A stretch of DNA of 64,000 nucleotides from NCBI RefSeq assembly GCF_035984545.1, contig NZ_JAXCHP010000001.1, forward strand, positions 2,852,001 to 2,916,000, given 5' to 3'. The DNA is from Cryobacterium sp. GrIS_2_6 (GTDB taxonomy: Bacteria; Actinomycetota; Actinomycetes; Actinomycetales; Microbacteriaceae). How positions within the stretch are numbered: the stretch's first letter is position 1; each line of letters starts with the position of its first letter. The notes beneath the pieces were generated by a model. That model was not told the DNA's origin, ran no database searches, and saw only the letters and a program-made list of their open reading frames with translations. This document shows positions 52,718-61,240 of this stretch, one piece after another. Both the position numbers and the translations under genes were made by a program.

Positions 52718-53512
52718 ATGTTCGTTGGCGCTCGCTCGCGTGCGGACCCGAACGGGCAGATGACCCTGGGCCAGCATCTTCTGGAACTGCGAAAGCGCCT
52801 GTTCTTCGCGGCGGCCGGGATCCTGATCGGCGCCCTGGCAGGCTGGTTTCTTTCTGGATTCGTGTGGGACGCGCTCCGAGAGCCGATCTACGCGATCGTG
52901 CATGCGCAGCATCGGAACGCCCAGATCAACTACCCCGATATCACGTCCGCGTTCGACCTGAAACTGAAAATCTCCCTCTACGTGGGCCTGGTCGTGTCGA
53001 GCCCGGTGTGGCTGTACCAGGTCTTCGCGTTCTTGATGCCGGGCTTGACACGCACCGAGAAGCGCTACACCTTCGGGTTTTTCTTCACCGCCGTTCCCCT
53101 TTTCCTGGCCGGCTGTGCTGCAGGCTGGTACGTCCTCCCCCACGTCGTGGAACTCATGACCGGATTTGCCCCCACCCAGGACGCCGCGTTCATCAACGCC
53201 CAAAACTACTTCGACTTCGTCCTGAAACTCGTCGTCGCGATCGGAGTCGCGTTCGTCCTTCCGGTCTTCCTCGTTTTGCTGAACTTCGCCGGCGTTATCA
53301 GCGCCCACTCCATCATCAAGTCCTGGCGAATCGCGTGCCTGATCATTATCCTGTTCACCGCTATCGCCACCCCCGCCGCGGACGTCGTCTCTATGTTCCT
53401 TCTGGCCATCCCGATGGTGCTGCTCTACTTCGCCGCCTACGGCATCGCCTCTCTCCACGACCGCCGACTCGCCAAACGCACCCGCGACGCGGAGGCAGGT
53501 ATGACCGCGTAG
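52718..53512 (+). CDS. tatC: Sec-independent protein translocase subunit TatC
   Basis: 264-aa receptor for twin-arginine signals. It shows HLLELRKRLFFAAAGILIGA, the conserved PDITSAFDLKLKISLYVGLVVSSPVWLYQVFAFLMPGLTRTEKRY, FVLPVFLVLLNFAGV and the late FTAIATPAADVVSMFLLAIPM, with six helices. ATG 52718 is used; MTLGQHLLELRK at 52760 is an alternative start. Cotranscribed with tatA. Confidence 0.95.
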   Translation: MFVGARSRADPNGQMTLGQHLLELRKRLFFAAAGILIGALAGWFLSGFVWDALREPIYAIVHAQHRNAQINYPDITSAFDLKLKISLYVGLVVSSPVWLYQVFAFLMPGLTRTEKRYTFGFFFTAVPLFLAGCAAGWYVLPHVVELMTGFAPTQDAAFINAQNYFDFVLKLVVAIGVAFVLPVFLVLLNFAGVISAHSIIKSWRIACLIIILFTAIATPAADVVSMFLLAIPMVLLYFAAYGIASLHDRRLAKRTRDAEAGMTA

Positions 53513-53544
53513 CCTGATGAAGTTCGCAACATCAACGAGCGTCG

Positions 53545-53949
53545 TCAGACCCCGGCGGGACTGACTGGGGGGGGTCCGGACTCCGGCGGTGCCGCCGCTG
53601 GTACCGGCGAGATCGTGTCTGCCGCGCCGCTGGACGGGGAAAGCGGGTCGGCGCTCGGTCGCCGGGGTGGGCTCGGAACATGGGGCGCTACGTCGCCAGC
53701 ATCCAGGAGGACATCCCTGATGATCCGGCGGGGGTCGTACTTGCGTGGGTCGTACTTCTTCCAGTCGACGTCGTCAAAGTCTGGGCCCATTTCATCTCGC
53801 AACCGATCCGACGCCCCCGACGCCAACATCCGCAACTGCCGCACCACACGACCCAACACTGCTGCGTAATGCGGGAGCCTGTCCGGGCCCAGCAAAAAGA
53901 CCGCCACCACTCCGATCAACACCAGCTTCTCAAACGTCAAACCAAACAT
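53545..53949 (-). CDS. tatB: Sec-independent protein translocase subunit TatB
   Basis: 134-aa TatB. MFGLTFEKLVLIGVVAVFLLGPDRLPHYAAVLGRVVRQLR is the membrane and amphipathic helix; RDEMGPDFDDVDWKKYDPRKYDPRRIIRD is the actinobacterial TatB signature. The end is Pro/Ser-rich. It converges with tatC (32-bp gap), completing a TatABC set. Confidence 0.92.
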   Translation of the reverse strand: MFGLTFEKLVLIGVVAVFLLGPDRLPHYAAVLGRVVRQLRMLASGASDRLRDEMGPDFDDVDWKKYDPRKYDPRRIIRDVLLDAGDVAPHVPSPPRRPSADPLSPSSGAADTISPVPAAAPPESGPPPVSPAGV

Positions 53950-54154
53950 GCGCACACAATAGCCCGACTCCGTTCTCAGGGCTGCCGCACCATACCGTCG
54001 GCGGGGTCTGTCAAGTCTTTGGCGCTGACCCCGGGGAGTGAACATTCTCTCTTGTGAGGTGTCCACTCTCCGGGGTCAAGGCCTGTGTCAGGAGTTACAC
54101 CGAAAATCGCATAGGGAACGCTCGGTGAGCGCTCCCTATCGGTACTCGGACCGG

Positions 54155-55894
54155 CTATCGCGATTGCAGGGGCAGCTGCAGGTATGAGGCGTGCTCGCCT
54201 CCGGTGTGAACAACGTGCTGGCCGCTGTTCGCGCCGACGTACTCGCGGATACCGGGCATCATCGTGCCGAGCAGGTTGCGGGAGCTGACTACGAAGCGCA
54301 GCTGCTCGCCCGGGTGGAACACCAGCCCGACCGGCAACAGGTCGATTTCTATCTCGACGATCTCGCCGGGTGCGAGCTTCTCGACCCGGTCGAAGGTGTG
54401 TGTGGGCACTTCATCCGTCGACAGCGTCTCGTCGAGGTGACGCAGCGAGACCCGCAGTCGACCGTCTGAGCCTTTGTATTTCAGAATCGTCGCACCACGG
54501 TCGGTGAGGTCGTGTGCGATTGCGCTCTGATTCGGAACCGTGAACGCTTCCAATGGTGTGCCGTAGGCGTCGAGCTTCTGCACGAGCACAAAAATGTCCA
54601 TGTCGTCGCAGTCACGGGCTTCGACGAAGAGGCGCGCCTTCGGGTAGCCCGCCAGCACCGTTTCGTCGGCAAAGCGCGTGAGAAAAGACACGGCGTCCGG
54701 GTTAGCCGCCACGGTGTACGCCACCGGCACCTCGGCGCCGGGCGCCGTGATGGTCAGCGCGCGAGAGCGGCCGTCGAGGTAGAACTTCGTCGGCACGGAG
54801 TCGGCCGGTGGAAACTGGTCGGCGGGGATATCGATCCGGTCGCCACCCTCAAGGTCGAGCAGTGAATAGCGCACGGGGGGGGTCTGCTCCCAGCCATTGT
54901 CGTGGTCTTTGAGGAAGTGGTCGAAGAAGCGGCGCAGCTCGTCCTGGTGCTGTTCGTCGTAATAGTCGGGCCATTCCTGGGTGTTGTGGATGCGCAGCCA
55001 TTTCTCCTCCGACGCCATCCGGCGCCACGCGCGGAAGGTTCCGGCGGTGTGGAGAGTGTTCGAATAGCTGGCCACCACGTATGCCGGCACCGTAATCTTG
55101 TCGAACGCGGGGATTTTGTTCTCCCACAGGTCGTTGACGAGCGGATACTTTTCGACCTCGCCGATGATGTCTTCTTTTTGGTTCTTGCCGAAGAAACTGC
55201 CTTCCTGGAGCTGGCGGGCGAAGCCGGTATCGGGCATGCCGCCGCGCATCACCAGGTCGCGGTAAACGTCGCTGACGCCCTCCCACGGGTTGATCGCCGC
55301 CAGGTGAGGCGGCTGCTCGGCGGCGGCGAACCACTGCGAAACCGCGAGGTAGGAGGTTCCGCTCATACCGACCTTGCCTGTGCACCACTCCTGCTCCGCC
55401 AGCCACTCGATGACGTCATAGCAGTCGCGGCCGTCTTGTCGGTCCCAGAGCACGCTGCTGCCCTCGCCGTCGACGATGCCTCGCATGTCCGGGTTGCAGA
55501 TCGCATAGCCCTGGGCGACCCAATACGCCGGATCGGCGCCTTCGAATTTTTCCAGTCCGGAGACGATCGAGTTGTCCAGACCCACCAAGCCGAACACGCC
55601 CATTACGGCGAGTGAGGAGCCCTGGGCCTTACCGTAGGGGCTCCAGGCCATGATGACTGGGACTTTCTCGGATCTGGCGGGCCGGAAGACGTCGGCGTAG
55701 ATGGTGACACCGTCGCGCATCTGCACGGGCACGTCCTTCTCGAACAGGATATCGACTGGCAGCGGCTTGAACTGCGGGGCGATCTGAAAGCCCGCCTGGA
55801 GGGTTCGGGTTCCGGGATCGAACGCGGTTAGCGCTCCGGTGCGCGCCGGGGGCAGCGGGGTGGAAGGGACGTACATTCTCTGTTCTTCGCTCAT
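54155..55894 (-). CDS. CocE/NonD family hydrolase
   Basis: 579-aa serine hydrolase of the X-Pro dipeptidyl-peptidase/cocaine-esterase family. The alpha/beta domain has DGVTIYADVFRPARSEKVPVIMAWSPYGK, a DMRGIVDGEGS strand, the nucleophile elbow GKVGMSGTSYLA and a His region. The C-terminal jelly roll (about 400-579) ends with LPVGLVFHPGEQLRFVVSSRN. No signal peptide. ATG 55894 with GAGGAG 7 nt upstream. Divergent from a TetR gene; likely an esterase or amidase induced by its substrate. Confidence 0.92.
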   Translation of the reverse strand: MSEEQRMYVPSTPLPPARTGALTAFDPGTRTLQAGFQIAPQFKPLPVDILFEKDVPVQMRDGVTIYADVFRPARSEKVPVIMAWSPYGKAQGSSLAVMGVFGLVGLDNSIVSGLEKFEGADPAYWVAQGYAICNPDMRGIVDGEGSSVLWDRQDGRDCYDVIEWLAEQEWCTGKVGMSGTSYLAVSQWFAAAEQPPHLAAINPWEGVSDVYRDLVMRGGMPDTGFARQLQEGSFFGKNQKEDIIGEVEKYPLVNDLWENKIPAFDKITVPAYVVASYSNTLHTAGTFRAWRRMASEEKWLRIHNTQEWPDYYDEQHQDELRRFFDHFLKDHDNGWEQTPPVRYSLLDLEGGDRIDIPADQFPPADSVPTKFYLDGRSRALTITAPGAEVPVAYTVAANPDAVSFLTRFADETVLAGYPKARLFVEARDCDDMDIFVLVQKLDAYGTPLEAFTVPNQSAIAHDLTDRGATILKYKGSDGRLRVSLRHLDETLSTDEVPTHTFDRVEKLAPGEIVEIEIDLLPVGLVFHPGEQLRFVVSSRNLLGTMMPGIREYVGANSGQHVVHTGGEHASYLQLPLQSR

Positions 55895-55970
55895 CGCGGA
55901 GCTCCTCTGGTTTCGTGATCCTGGGATCGACTCTCGGGCCGGTGCGAGCGTACGCCCAAAAACTCAGAAA

Positions 55971-55986
55971 CTCAACAAGCGTTGAG
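55971..55986. promoter_or_regulatory. TetR operator between hydrolase and regulator
   Basis: CTCAACAAGCGTTGAG is an inverted repeat (CTCAAC-N4-GTTGAG) in the 120-bp divergent gap. A further half-site TTGAGTTG abuts the tetR start. Confidence 0.75.
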
Positions 55987-56017
55987 AAAATAAGCGCGAA
56001 AGAGCTATATTGAGTTG

Positions 56018-56689
56018 ATGACGATACAGAAGCAGCCAACACCGACCGTGCGGCGCGGGCGTCGACCTGGTGGCGTGAACACCCGGGCAGTGGTGCTCAA
56101 GGCCGCCCGGGCTCGTTTCGCCCGGGAAGGATTCGCCGCCACCACGATCCGGCTTGTTGCTCTGGACGCTGGGGTGGATGCATCCCAGGTGATGCAGTAT
56201 TTCCGGTCGAAGGATGAATTGTTCGCTGGGGTGATGGCCATCACCCCAGCGGCGCTGGAGCGTTTCAGTACCGCATTTGAGGGGCCGGACAAGCACCTCG
56301 GTGAACGGGTCGTCCGCGCCTACCTGAGCGCGTGGGAAGGCGTGGCCGAGGAGTCGGAGCCGCTGATGGCGATGCTCCGCGGCGCGATCGTCAACGACAC
56401 CGCGAGCGGGCAGCTGCGCGACTTCATCCAGTCCCGCCTGCTCGTCGGCACCCGCGACCGCCTCGACCCCGACGCCGTCCTCCGAGCTGGCCTCGCCTCC
56501 TCGATGCTCGTCGGCATCGTCACCGGACGTCGCATCATCGGAGTACCCACGCTCGTCGCAGCGGACACCGAAACGCTCGTCGCCGTCGTCGGACCAGCGA
56601 TCCAACAGATCCTCGTTCCCACAGCAGCAGCCACGCACCTCAGCACAGGCCCACGCAGAAGCCAGGATTCGGAAGGGCGGCAGCTATGA
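56018..56689 (+). CDS. TetR family regulator of the CocE-type hydrolase
   Basis: 223-aa repressor with the HTH VVLKAARARFAREGFAATTIRLVALDAGVDASQVMQYFRSKDELFAGVM. The C-terminal ligand domain matches the TetR_C group (AIVNDTASGQLRDFIQSRL, MLVGIVTGRRIIGVPTL). ATG 56018 lacks a strong ribosome site. The divergent position and shared operator make the hydrolase its probable target. Confidence 0.88.
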   Translation: MTIQKQPTPTVRRGRRPGGVNTRAVVLKAARARFAREGFAATTIRLVALDAGVDASQVMQYFRSKDELFAGVMAITPAALERFSTAFEGPDKHLGERVVRAYLSAWEGVAEESEPLMAMLRGAIVNDTASGQLRDFIQSRLLVGTRDRLDPDAVLRAGLASSMLVGIVTGRRIIGVPTLVAADTETLVAVVGPAIQQILVPTAAATHLSTGPRRSQDSEGRQL

Positions 56690-56731
56690 ATCCCTGGCGG
56701 AGCCGTCGGGCGATCGCGAGTTCGGCGGAAC

Positions 56732-57196
56732 ATGCCGGACGACGAAGCGCCGCACCGCCCACCCCCGGGACCGGCCGAGGCGTCGTTCCTGACCCGCTAT
56801 GTGAACCGAGGACTGCCAACAGCGGCCCCGTCTGGCGCGACGGCCTCCGACGCACTGGAATTTGCTCGCACCTGTACGGACAGGATGCCCATGCGCTTAT
56901 ACCCCGCCCCGACGCTCGGGAACGTCGCCGAGCTCGCCGATGCATGGGATCTGTACCCCCTCCTCCAAGAGGACTTGCTCGCCGGCCACCAGCACCCCAA
57001 ACTCGAACACTACAGCGACGTGCTCTCCCTCTTCATCCGCTCCGCACGCTATGACGACACACGGGAGGAAGTCGACTTCGCCGAATTCCACGTCCCGCTC
57101 CGCCCGCACGCGGTAGCACTGCGGTGCGAGAGCGGGAAATGGATAGACGGCAGCGCCCGTCGAGACTCGTCCTCTCTTTTTTGGGGCGAGACCTAA
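56732..57196 (+). pseudogene. CorA-type transporter fragment, C-terminus missing
   Basis: Matches only the N-terminal cytoplasmic half of a CorA protein: AELADAWDLYPLLQEDLLAG, HPKLEHYSDVLSLFIRSARY and EEVDFAEFHVPLRPHAVALR. The sequence then diverges (GKWIDGSARRDSSSLF) and stops; the stalk and both membrane helices are absent. It differs from the intact corA at 15381. Confidence 0.75.
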
Positions 57197-57643
57197 TCGC
57201 CTGTTGGCTAATTTTGTCTCAATTTGTCCCGATCGAGTGCCAAATTATGGCCCCTGAATCGGCGTGAGCGGGGGCTTCTGTCCCGTCATACGGTCCAAGC
57301 GTGTCACACGGGGTATGCCTGTTCGATTCGTTTGCGGTGAGCATTCACGCTTGCCATTTGGGTGAAATCACAATGAAGCGGTCATTTTCCACGTGACCGG
57401 AAGGACGGAGAACGTGAACCTGCCCAAGTGCAGCACCGACAGCACCGCGGGTGGTAGCGGCGACCCTCGACTCCTACGACGACTTCTTCGACGACGACCT
57501 CGACCTCGTGGCCGACGCCCTCGACGACGCGCGCTCGCTCAGCATCGACTGATTACCCCTAACGCATCCTTAGATCGCCTCGTCTCCCATTGCGCCTTGG
57601 AACGCTAAGAGACTGAGTGCTGTAGATCCCGCTTCTCGTTCTC
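57197..57643. other. gap with an integrase tail relic
   Basis: AT-richer than the backbone around 57200-57400. The only recognisable coding trace is the integrase C-terminus at 57454-57552. Confidence 0.5.
57454..57552 (+). pseudogene. tyrosine recombinase (integrase) C-terminal remnant
   Basis: The last 32 codons encode VAATLDSYDDFFDDDLDLVA then DALDDARSLSID. This is the characteristic acidic tail after the catalytic Tyr of actinobacterial phage-type integrases (usually TLDTYADLFDDDLDAVA). No upstream integrase sequence survives. Confidence 0.55.
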
Positions 57644-57862
57644 TCAACCTTTGGGACGGTCATAGTCCGGATTCGAGCGGAGTCGAAGGACGACTCCCGC
57701 AGCTATCGAGCCAAACAAAAACTCGAACACAAGTCCATGAGACAACGGGGTCGAGAAGCCGGCCGTACCAATGACCAGGAGCGTGAAGCCCAAGGTGAAA
57801 CCGAAGGCGACGTTGGACAAGATGCGGAAGCGCTTATGGCGTTCAGTACGTGGCGGGCTCAA
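57644..57862 (-). CDS. small two-helix membrane protein
   Basis: 72-aa protein with two hydrophobic segments (LSNVAFGFTLGFTLLVIGTAG and GLVFEFLFGSIAAGVVL). The start is TTG at 57862, supported by GGAGGAGCTGAAG ending directly before it. Family not recognised; the ends are basic, suggesting cytoplasmic termini. Confidence 0.55.
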   Translation of the reverse strand: MSPPRTERHKRFRILSNVAFGFTLGFTLLVIGTAGFSTPLSHGLVFEFLFGSIAAGVVLRLRSNPDYDRPKG

Positions 57863-58150
57863 CTTCAGCTCCTCCTGACCGTCCGGTCACGGTTCGACGG
57901 CCCCTGCTCTGTGACGGCCAGGTCACAGCCGCTCAGAAGCTGGCAGAATCAGGCCGCACTTCTGACGGTGGTTGCCAAAGTGTTGCCCTGCGGGGTTTTG
58001 CGGGAAAAGAAAACCCCCACATCCCAGTGTTTTCAAGGGATGCAGGGGGTGATTCGTGGCGGGTTGTTCCTATAACTCACAGGCTGGTGAATCACTGGGC
58101 AGATTTTCGGCACTTTCGCGCACATCCTCTACGCTCTGCCAAATAATCCT
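57863..58150. other. intergenic with a terminator-like hairpin
   Basis: No gene. An imperfect stem between about 58014 (CCCCCACATCCC) and 58050 (GGGATGCAGGGGG) could end transcription from either side. Confidence 0.45.
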
Positions 58151-58530
58151 CTGGGCGCTCCCGTCGACGAACTTGAGAGCCTCGTGGCGGAGACTTTGGA
58201 TGGCCTCCATCTCGTCCTGCTCGAAATCGTGAAATGCAGGCCCGACGCCACCCTGTGACTGGCCGGCGCGCTGGCACACCACGGTCTCATCGACGCGATT
58301 CCGCCGCGCGCGGAGATCGCAGTTCCACGAGGTCAATCGGTGCCAACGACGACGGCAGCGGTTCTATGGCACAGCTTCGACCGCGATACTTTCCCGATCG
58401 GACGCGAGGAGATCTATATCACAGGTACTGAAGAAATCATGGGCGTGTACTCACGCGGAGCGCTCCTTAGTCGATGTCTTCCGACTGTGAGGCTCCGGAG
58501 GGTATGAGGTAGGGATTGAGGCGTTTAAAG
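58151..58530 (+). pseudogene. AbiEi-like antitoxin relic
   Basis: Reads as an AbiEi-type (type IV toxin-antitoxin) antitoxin with several lesions. LLEIVKCRPDATL meets a TGA at 58256 where relatives have Cys, then LAGALAHHGLIDAIPPRAEI, AVPRGQSVPTTTAAVLWHSF and FPIGREEIYITGTEE follow in frame. A shift then leads to AERSLVDVFRL, a second TGA, and GYEVGIEAFKGL. The gene is cut by the left end of the ISL3 element at 58531. No AbiEii toxin gene is nearby. Confidence 0.6.
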
Positions 58531-59967
58531 GGCTCTCCTGACGTTACCGTGGGTGGTTTCCGAGCGCCTTAACGAGTGCACGCCGCTCTCCGTCTAGGTT
58601 TCTAACTGACAAAGGCAAGAAACACAGGGACGAGAAAACGGCGTGCAAAACTCAACACTATGGCGGACTCTGCTCGGAGTCGACAAAACCATCGTCGAAG
58701 CGGTCGATCTCGACGCGGATACGGGCATGCTGGTCGCGTCGGTGCGCCCAACGGCATCGATGCGGAACCGGTGCGGGGCCTGCCGGAAGCGCTGCCCGCG
58801 CTACGACGCCGGTGACGGGCGGCGCCGCTGGCGATCCCTGGACGCCGGCTCGGTGCAAATCCACTTAGAAGCTGCGGCGCCGCGGGTGAGCTGCCGGGTG
58901 CATGGCGTGACGGTCGCCGCCGTGCCGTGGGCCCGGCATCAGAGCGGGCACACTTTGTTCTTCGATGACCAGGTCGCGTGGCTGGCCACGCAAACATCCA
59001 AGTCCGCCATCACCGTGCTGATGCGCATCGCGTGGCGCACCGTGGGCGCGATCATCACCCGGGTTTGGGCAGATACGGAGAAGCAGTTCGACCAGTTCGC
59101 GGGCCTCACCCGGATCGGGATTGACGAGATCAGTTACAAGCGCGGCCACAAGTACTTGACCTGCGTCGTGGACCACGATTCTGGCCGTCTCGTCTGGGCG
59201 GCACCAGGCCAGGACAAGGCCACCCTCGAGACGTTTTTTGATGCGTTGGGGCCGGAGCGTTCGGCACTGATCACGCATGTTTCCGCGGACGGTGCGGCCT
59301 GGATCGCCAGTGTTGTCGCGGAACGAGCGCCGAACGCTGTTCGCTGCGCTGATCCGTTCCACGTCGTGAAATGGGCCACCGAGGCCCTCGATGAAGTCCG
59401 CCGGGGCGCGTGGAACGAGGCCCGCAAAGCCGCCCGGCACAACGATGCCCGACGCACTCGCGGCCGGCCCCCAGCCGACGCCCCGGCACGCCCAGACAGC
59501 GCCCGGGCGACGGGCATCAAGAACTGCCGATACGCGCTTTGGAAGAACCCGGAAAACCTGACCGAGAAGCAACAAACGAAGCTCGCCTGGATCGTGCAGA
59601 CCGACCCCCGGCTGGCTCGGGCGTACTACCTGAAGGAAGGCCTCCGTGTGATCTTCAAACTGCCTCTCGAGGAAGCGACCGAAGCTCTCGACAAATGGGT
59701 TGGTTGGGCTCGCCGCTGCCGCATCCCGTCCTTCGTGAAACTGCAGAAGAGCATCGTGAAACACCGCACCGCGATCCTGGCCTCCATCGAGCACAGCCTC
59801 TCCAACGGCCGCGTCGAATCCATGAACACCAAGATCCGCCTCATGACCCGCATCGCGTTCGGCTTCAAATCACCCGAGGCCCTCATCGCCCTCGCAATGC
59901 TCAGCCTCGGCGGGCACAAACCCGTGCTTCCCGGCCGGGACTAACCCACGGAAGAGTCAGGAGAGCC
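58531..59967 (+). mobile_element. ISL3 family insertion sequence, complete
   Basis: About 1437 bp. Terminal inverted repeats are GGCTCTCCTGAC (58531-58542) and its complement (59956-59967), extending to 24 bp with 21 matches (58531-58554 and 59944-59967). One intact transposase gene lies inside. The 8 bp outside each end do not match, so no target duplication remains. Confidence 0.88.
58643..59944 (+). CDS. ISL3 family transposase
   Basis: 433-aa DDE transposase. The N-terminal zinc-binding region has NRCGACRKRCPRYD; a helix-turn-helix segment follows. Catalytic residues lie in TRIGIDEISYKRGHKYL (Asp), HVSADGAAWIASVV (Asp) and SNGRVESMNTKIRLM (Glu). The frame is uninterrupted from GTG 58643 and full length for the family, so the element may still move. 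Confidence 0.93.
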   Translation: MQNSTLWRTLLGVDKTIVEAVDLDADTGMLVASVRPTASMRNRCGACRKRCPRYDAGDGRRRWRSLDAGSVQIHLEAAAPRVSCRVHGVTVAAVPWARHQSGHTLFFDDQVAWLATQTSKSAITVLMRIAWRTVGAIITRVWADTEKQFDQFAGLTRIGIDEISYKRGHKYLTCVVDHDSGRLVWAAPGQDKATLETFFDALGPERSALITHVSADGAAWIASVVAERAPNAVRCADPFHVVKWATEALDEVRRGAWNEARKAARHNDARRTRGRPPADAPARPDSARATGIKNCRYALWKNPENLTEKQQTKLAWIVQTDPRLARAYYLKEGLRVIFKLPLEEATEALDKWVGWARRCRIPSFVKLQKSIVKHRTAILASIEHSLSNGRVESMNTKIRLMTRIAFGFKSPEALIALAMLSLGGHKPVLPGRD

Positions 59968-60000
59968 GTATTCACCGTTAGTTATGAGGCAGCCAAGAGG

Positions 60001-60237
60001 ATGGTGATGAAGCTGATCGGTTACGCCCGCGTATCGACGCGCCATCAATTCACCGACCGGTAAGTGGTGGACCTTCTGGCCGCTGGTTTCCGGCGTGATG
60101 ACCCTCACGTCGACAGCGACGTTTCCGGCGATGGAGCCTCGCAGCCGAACTGCGATCGCGCCCTCGACGCCCTCGACGCAAGCGACAGTGTCGTCATCAC
60201 GGACCTGCTAAGGCCCCGTCTCTATGCGCTGGCGTAG
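60001..60237 (+). pseudogene. serine recombinase (resolvase) relic
   Basis: KLIGYARVSTRHQFTDR is the resolvase N-terminus with the catalytic Ser in RVST. A TAA at 60061 interrupts it where Gln is expected, after which VVDLLAAGFRRDDPHVDSDV and NCDRALDALDASDSVVITDL continue in frame. It stops at 60237 with the C-terminal half missing. Confidence 0.8.
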
Positions 60238-60260
60238 CCCACAGCCGCGACGTCGAGCTA

Positions 60261-60926
60261 CTAGTGCGACGTGCCCTTCAGAGGGCGCCCACGGTCAATA
60301 AGGTACGCCGGCGCTAGTGTTCCTGTGGGCAGGCCGAGCTCGTGTTCGGCGATCGTGCGCACGAGGTCGCGCTGGTCGCGCGCGTCGCCGTGGTGCATCA
60401 CGGCGTGGGCGTCGAGGCCGTCGATGATCGCGAGCAGCTGCCAGGCCAGGGCACCGGGGTCGGCGACGGCGAACTCACCGCGCGCGCAGCCACGGTTCAG
60501 CACGCTGACCAAGAACTCCTGCCAGGCGTCCATCTGCACCGCGACCTCGCGGGCTAGGGCCGCGTTTCGTCGCGCGACGCTCCACGCGTCCAACCAGAGA
60601 CTCGTGACCGTGCTGCGCTCGGGTCCGAGGAGGTCTCGGATCAAGGCGCGCAGGGCCTCGACGGCGCTCGGCATTGCCGCCAGCTCCCGCTGGACCTCGG
60701 CGAGCTCGGCGGAAACGATCGAGCCGAATGTCGACGCAACAAGCCCCTCCATGCTGGGCTGATAGTGGCTGACCAGCGCGGACGTCACGCCGATGCGCAG
60801 CGCAATCGCCCGGAGCGTGATGGCGTCCAGGCCGTCGTAGCGGGCGATCTCCCGAGCCGTGCGCCCGATCTCGGCGGCGCGCTCGGCGCGGCTCTTTCGC
60901 TTGGCCCGACTCGGAAGAGTTGACAT
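60261..60926 (-). CDS. TetR family regulator next to the agmatine genes
   Basis: 221-aa repressor. The HTH is AREIARYDGLDAITLRAIALRIGVTSALVSHYQPSMEGLV; the C-terminal domain resembles the BetI-like TetR_C group (LWLDAWSVARRNAALAREV, ALAWQLLAIIDGLDAHAVMH). A dyad TTGATCGCTTGGTCAA lies 34 bp upstream. It is the first gene past the carbamate kinase end and could control the agmatine operon; this is positional inference. Confidence 0.88.
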   Translation of the reverse strand: MSTLPSRAKRKSRAERAAEIGRTAREIARYDGLDAITLRAIALRIGVTSALVSHYQPSMEGLVASTFGSIVSAELAEVQRELAAMPSAVEALRALIRDLLGPERSTVTSLWLDAWSVARRNAALAREVAVQMDAWQEFLVSVLNRGCARGEFAVADPGALAWQLLAIIDGLDAHAVMHHGDARDQRDLVRTIAEHELGLPTGTLAPAYLIDRGRPLKGTSH

Positions 60927-60959
60927 GACAGCCCAATGTCTAGTTTTACGTCGGGTTTA

Positions 60960-60975
60960 TTGATCGCTTGGTCAA
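60960..60975. promoter_or_regulatory. TetR-type operator
   Basis: TTGATCGCTTGGTCAA, with TTGA...TCAA dyad ends, is 34 bp upstream of the tetR start. It matches the TetR site at 42493-42508 at 13 of 16 positions. Confidence 0.65.
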
Positions 60976-61240
60976 TTGTATGGCTTTTGCGTGATCCTGA
61001 TTTCGGATCCGGTTCTCCTCAGCTCAAACGGTGGTGGCCGCCGGGCTGGTCCACGATGAGAGAGATCGCCTGCTGGTGTCGCTGATCGCGGCCAGGACGC
61101 CGCCCCAACAGCGAGCACCATCTGATCCATGTCAACGCGAGCAGCCCCCTCGCTTGCGATCACGTAGCCGAACACGACTATCCGCGCCGGGCAAACGGTG
61201 GGCGGTTGCCGCCCCGGTTACGCGCACTGGCGAAATACTG
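60976..61240. other. intergenic, no gene seen
   Basis: Open frames exist but none has protein-like composition or a ribosome site. No hairpin clear enough to call a terminator for the agmatine operon. Confidence 0.4.

Noticed and set aside
57552..57643. Possible tRNA attachment site after the integrase tail
   Set aside because: No cloverleaf, T-loop or direct repeat could be identified in the sequence.
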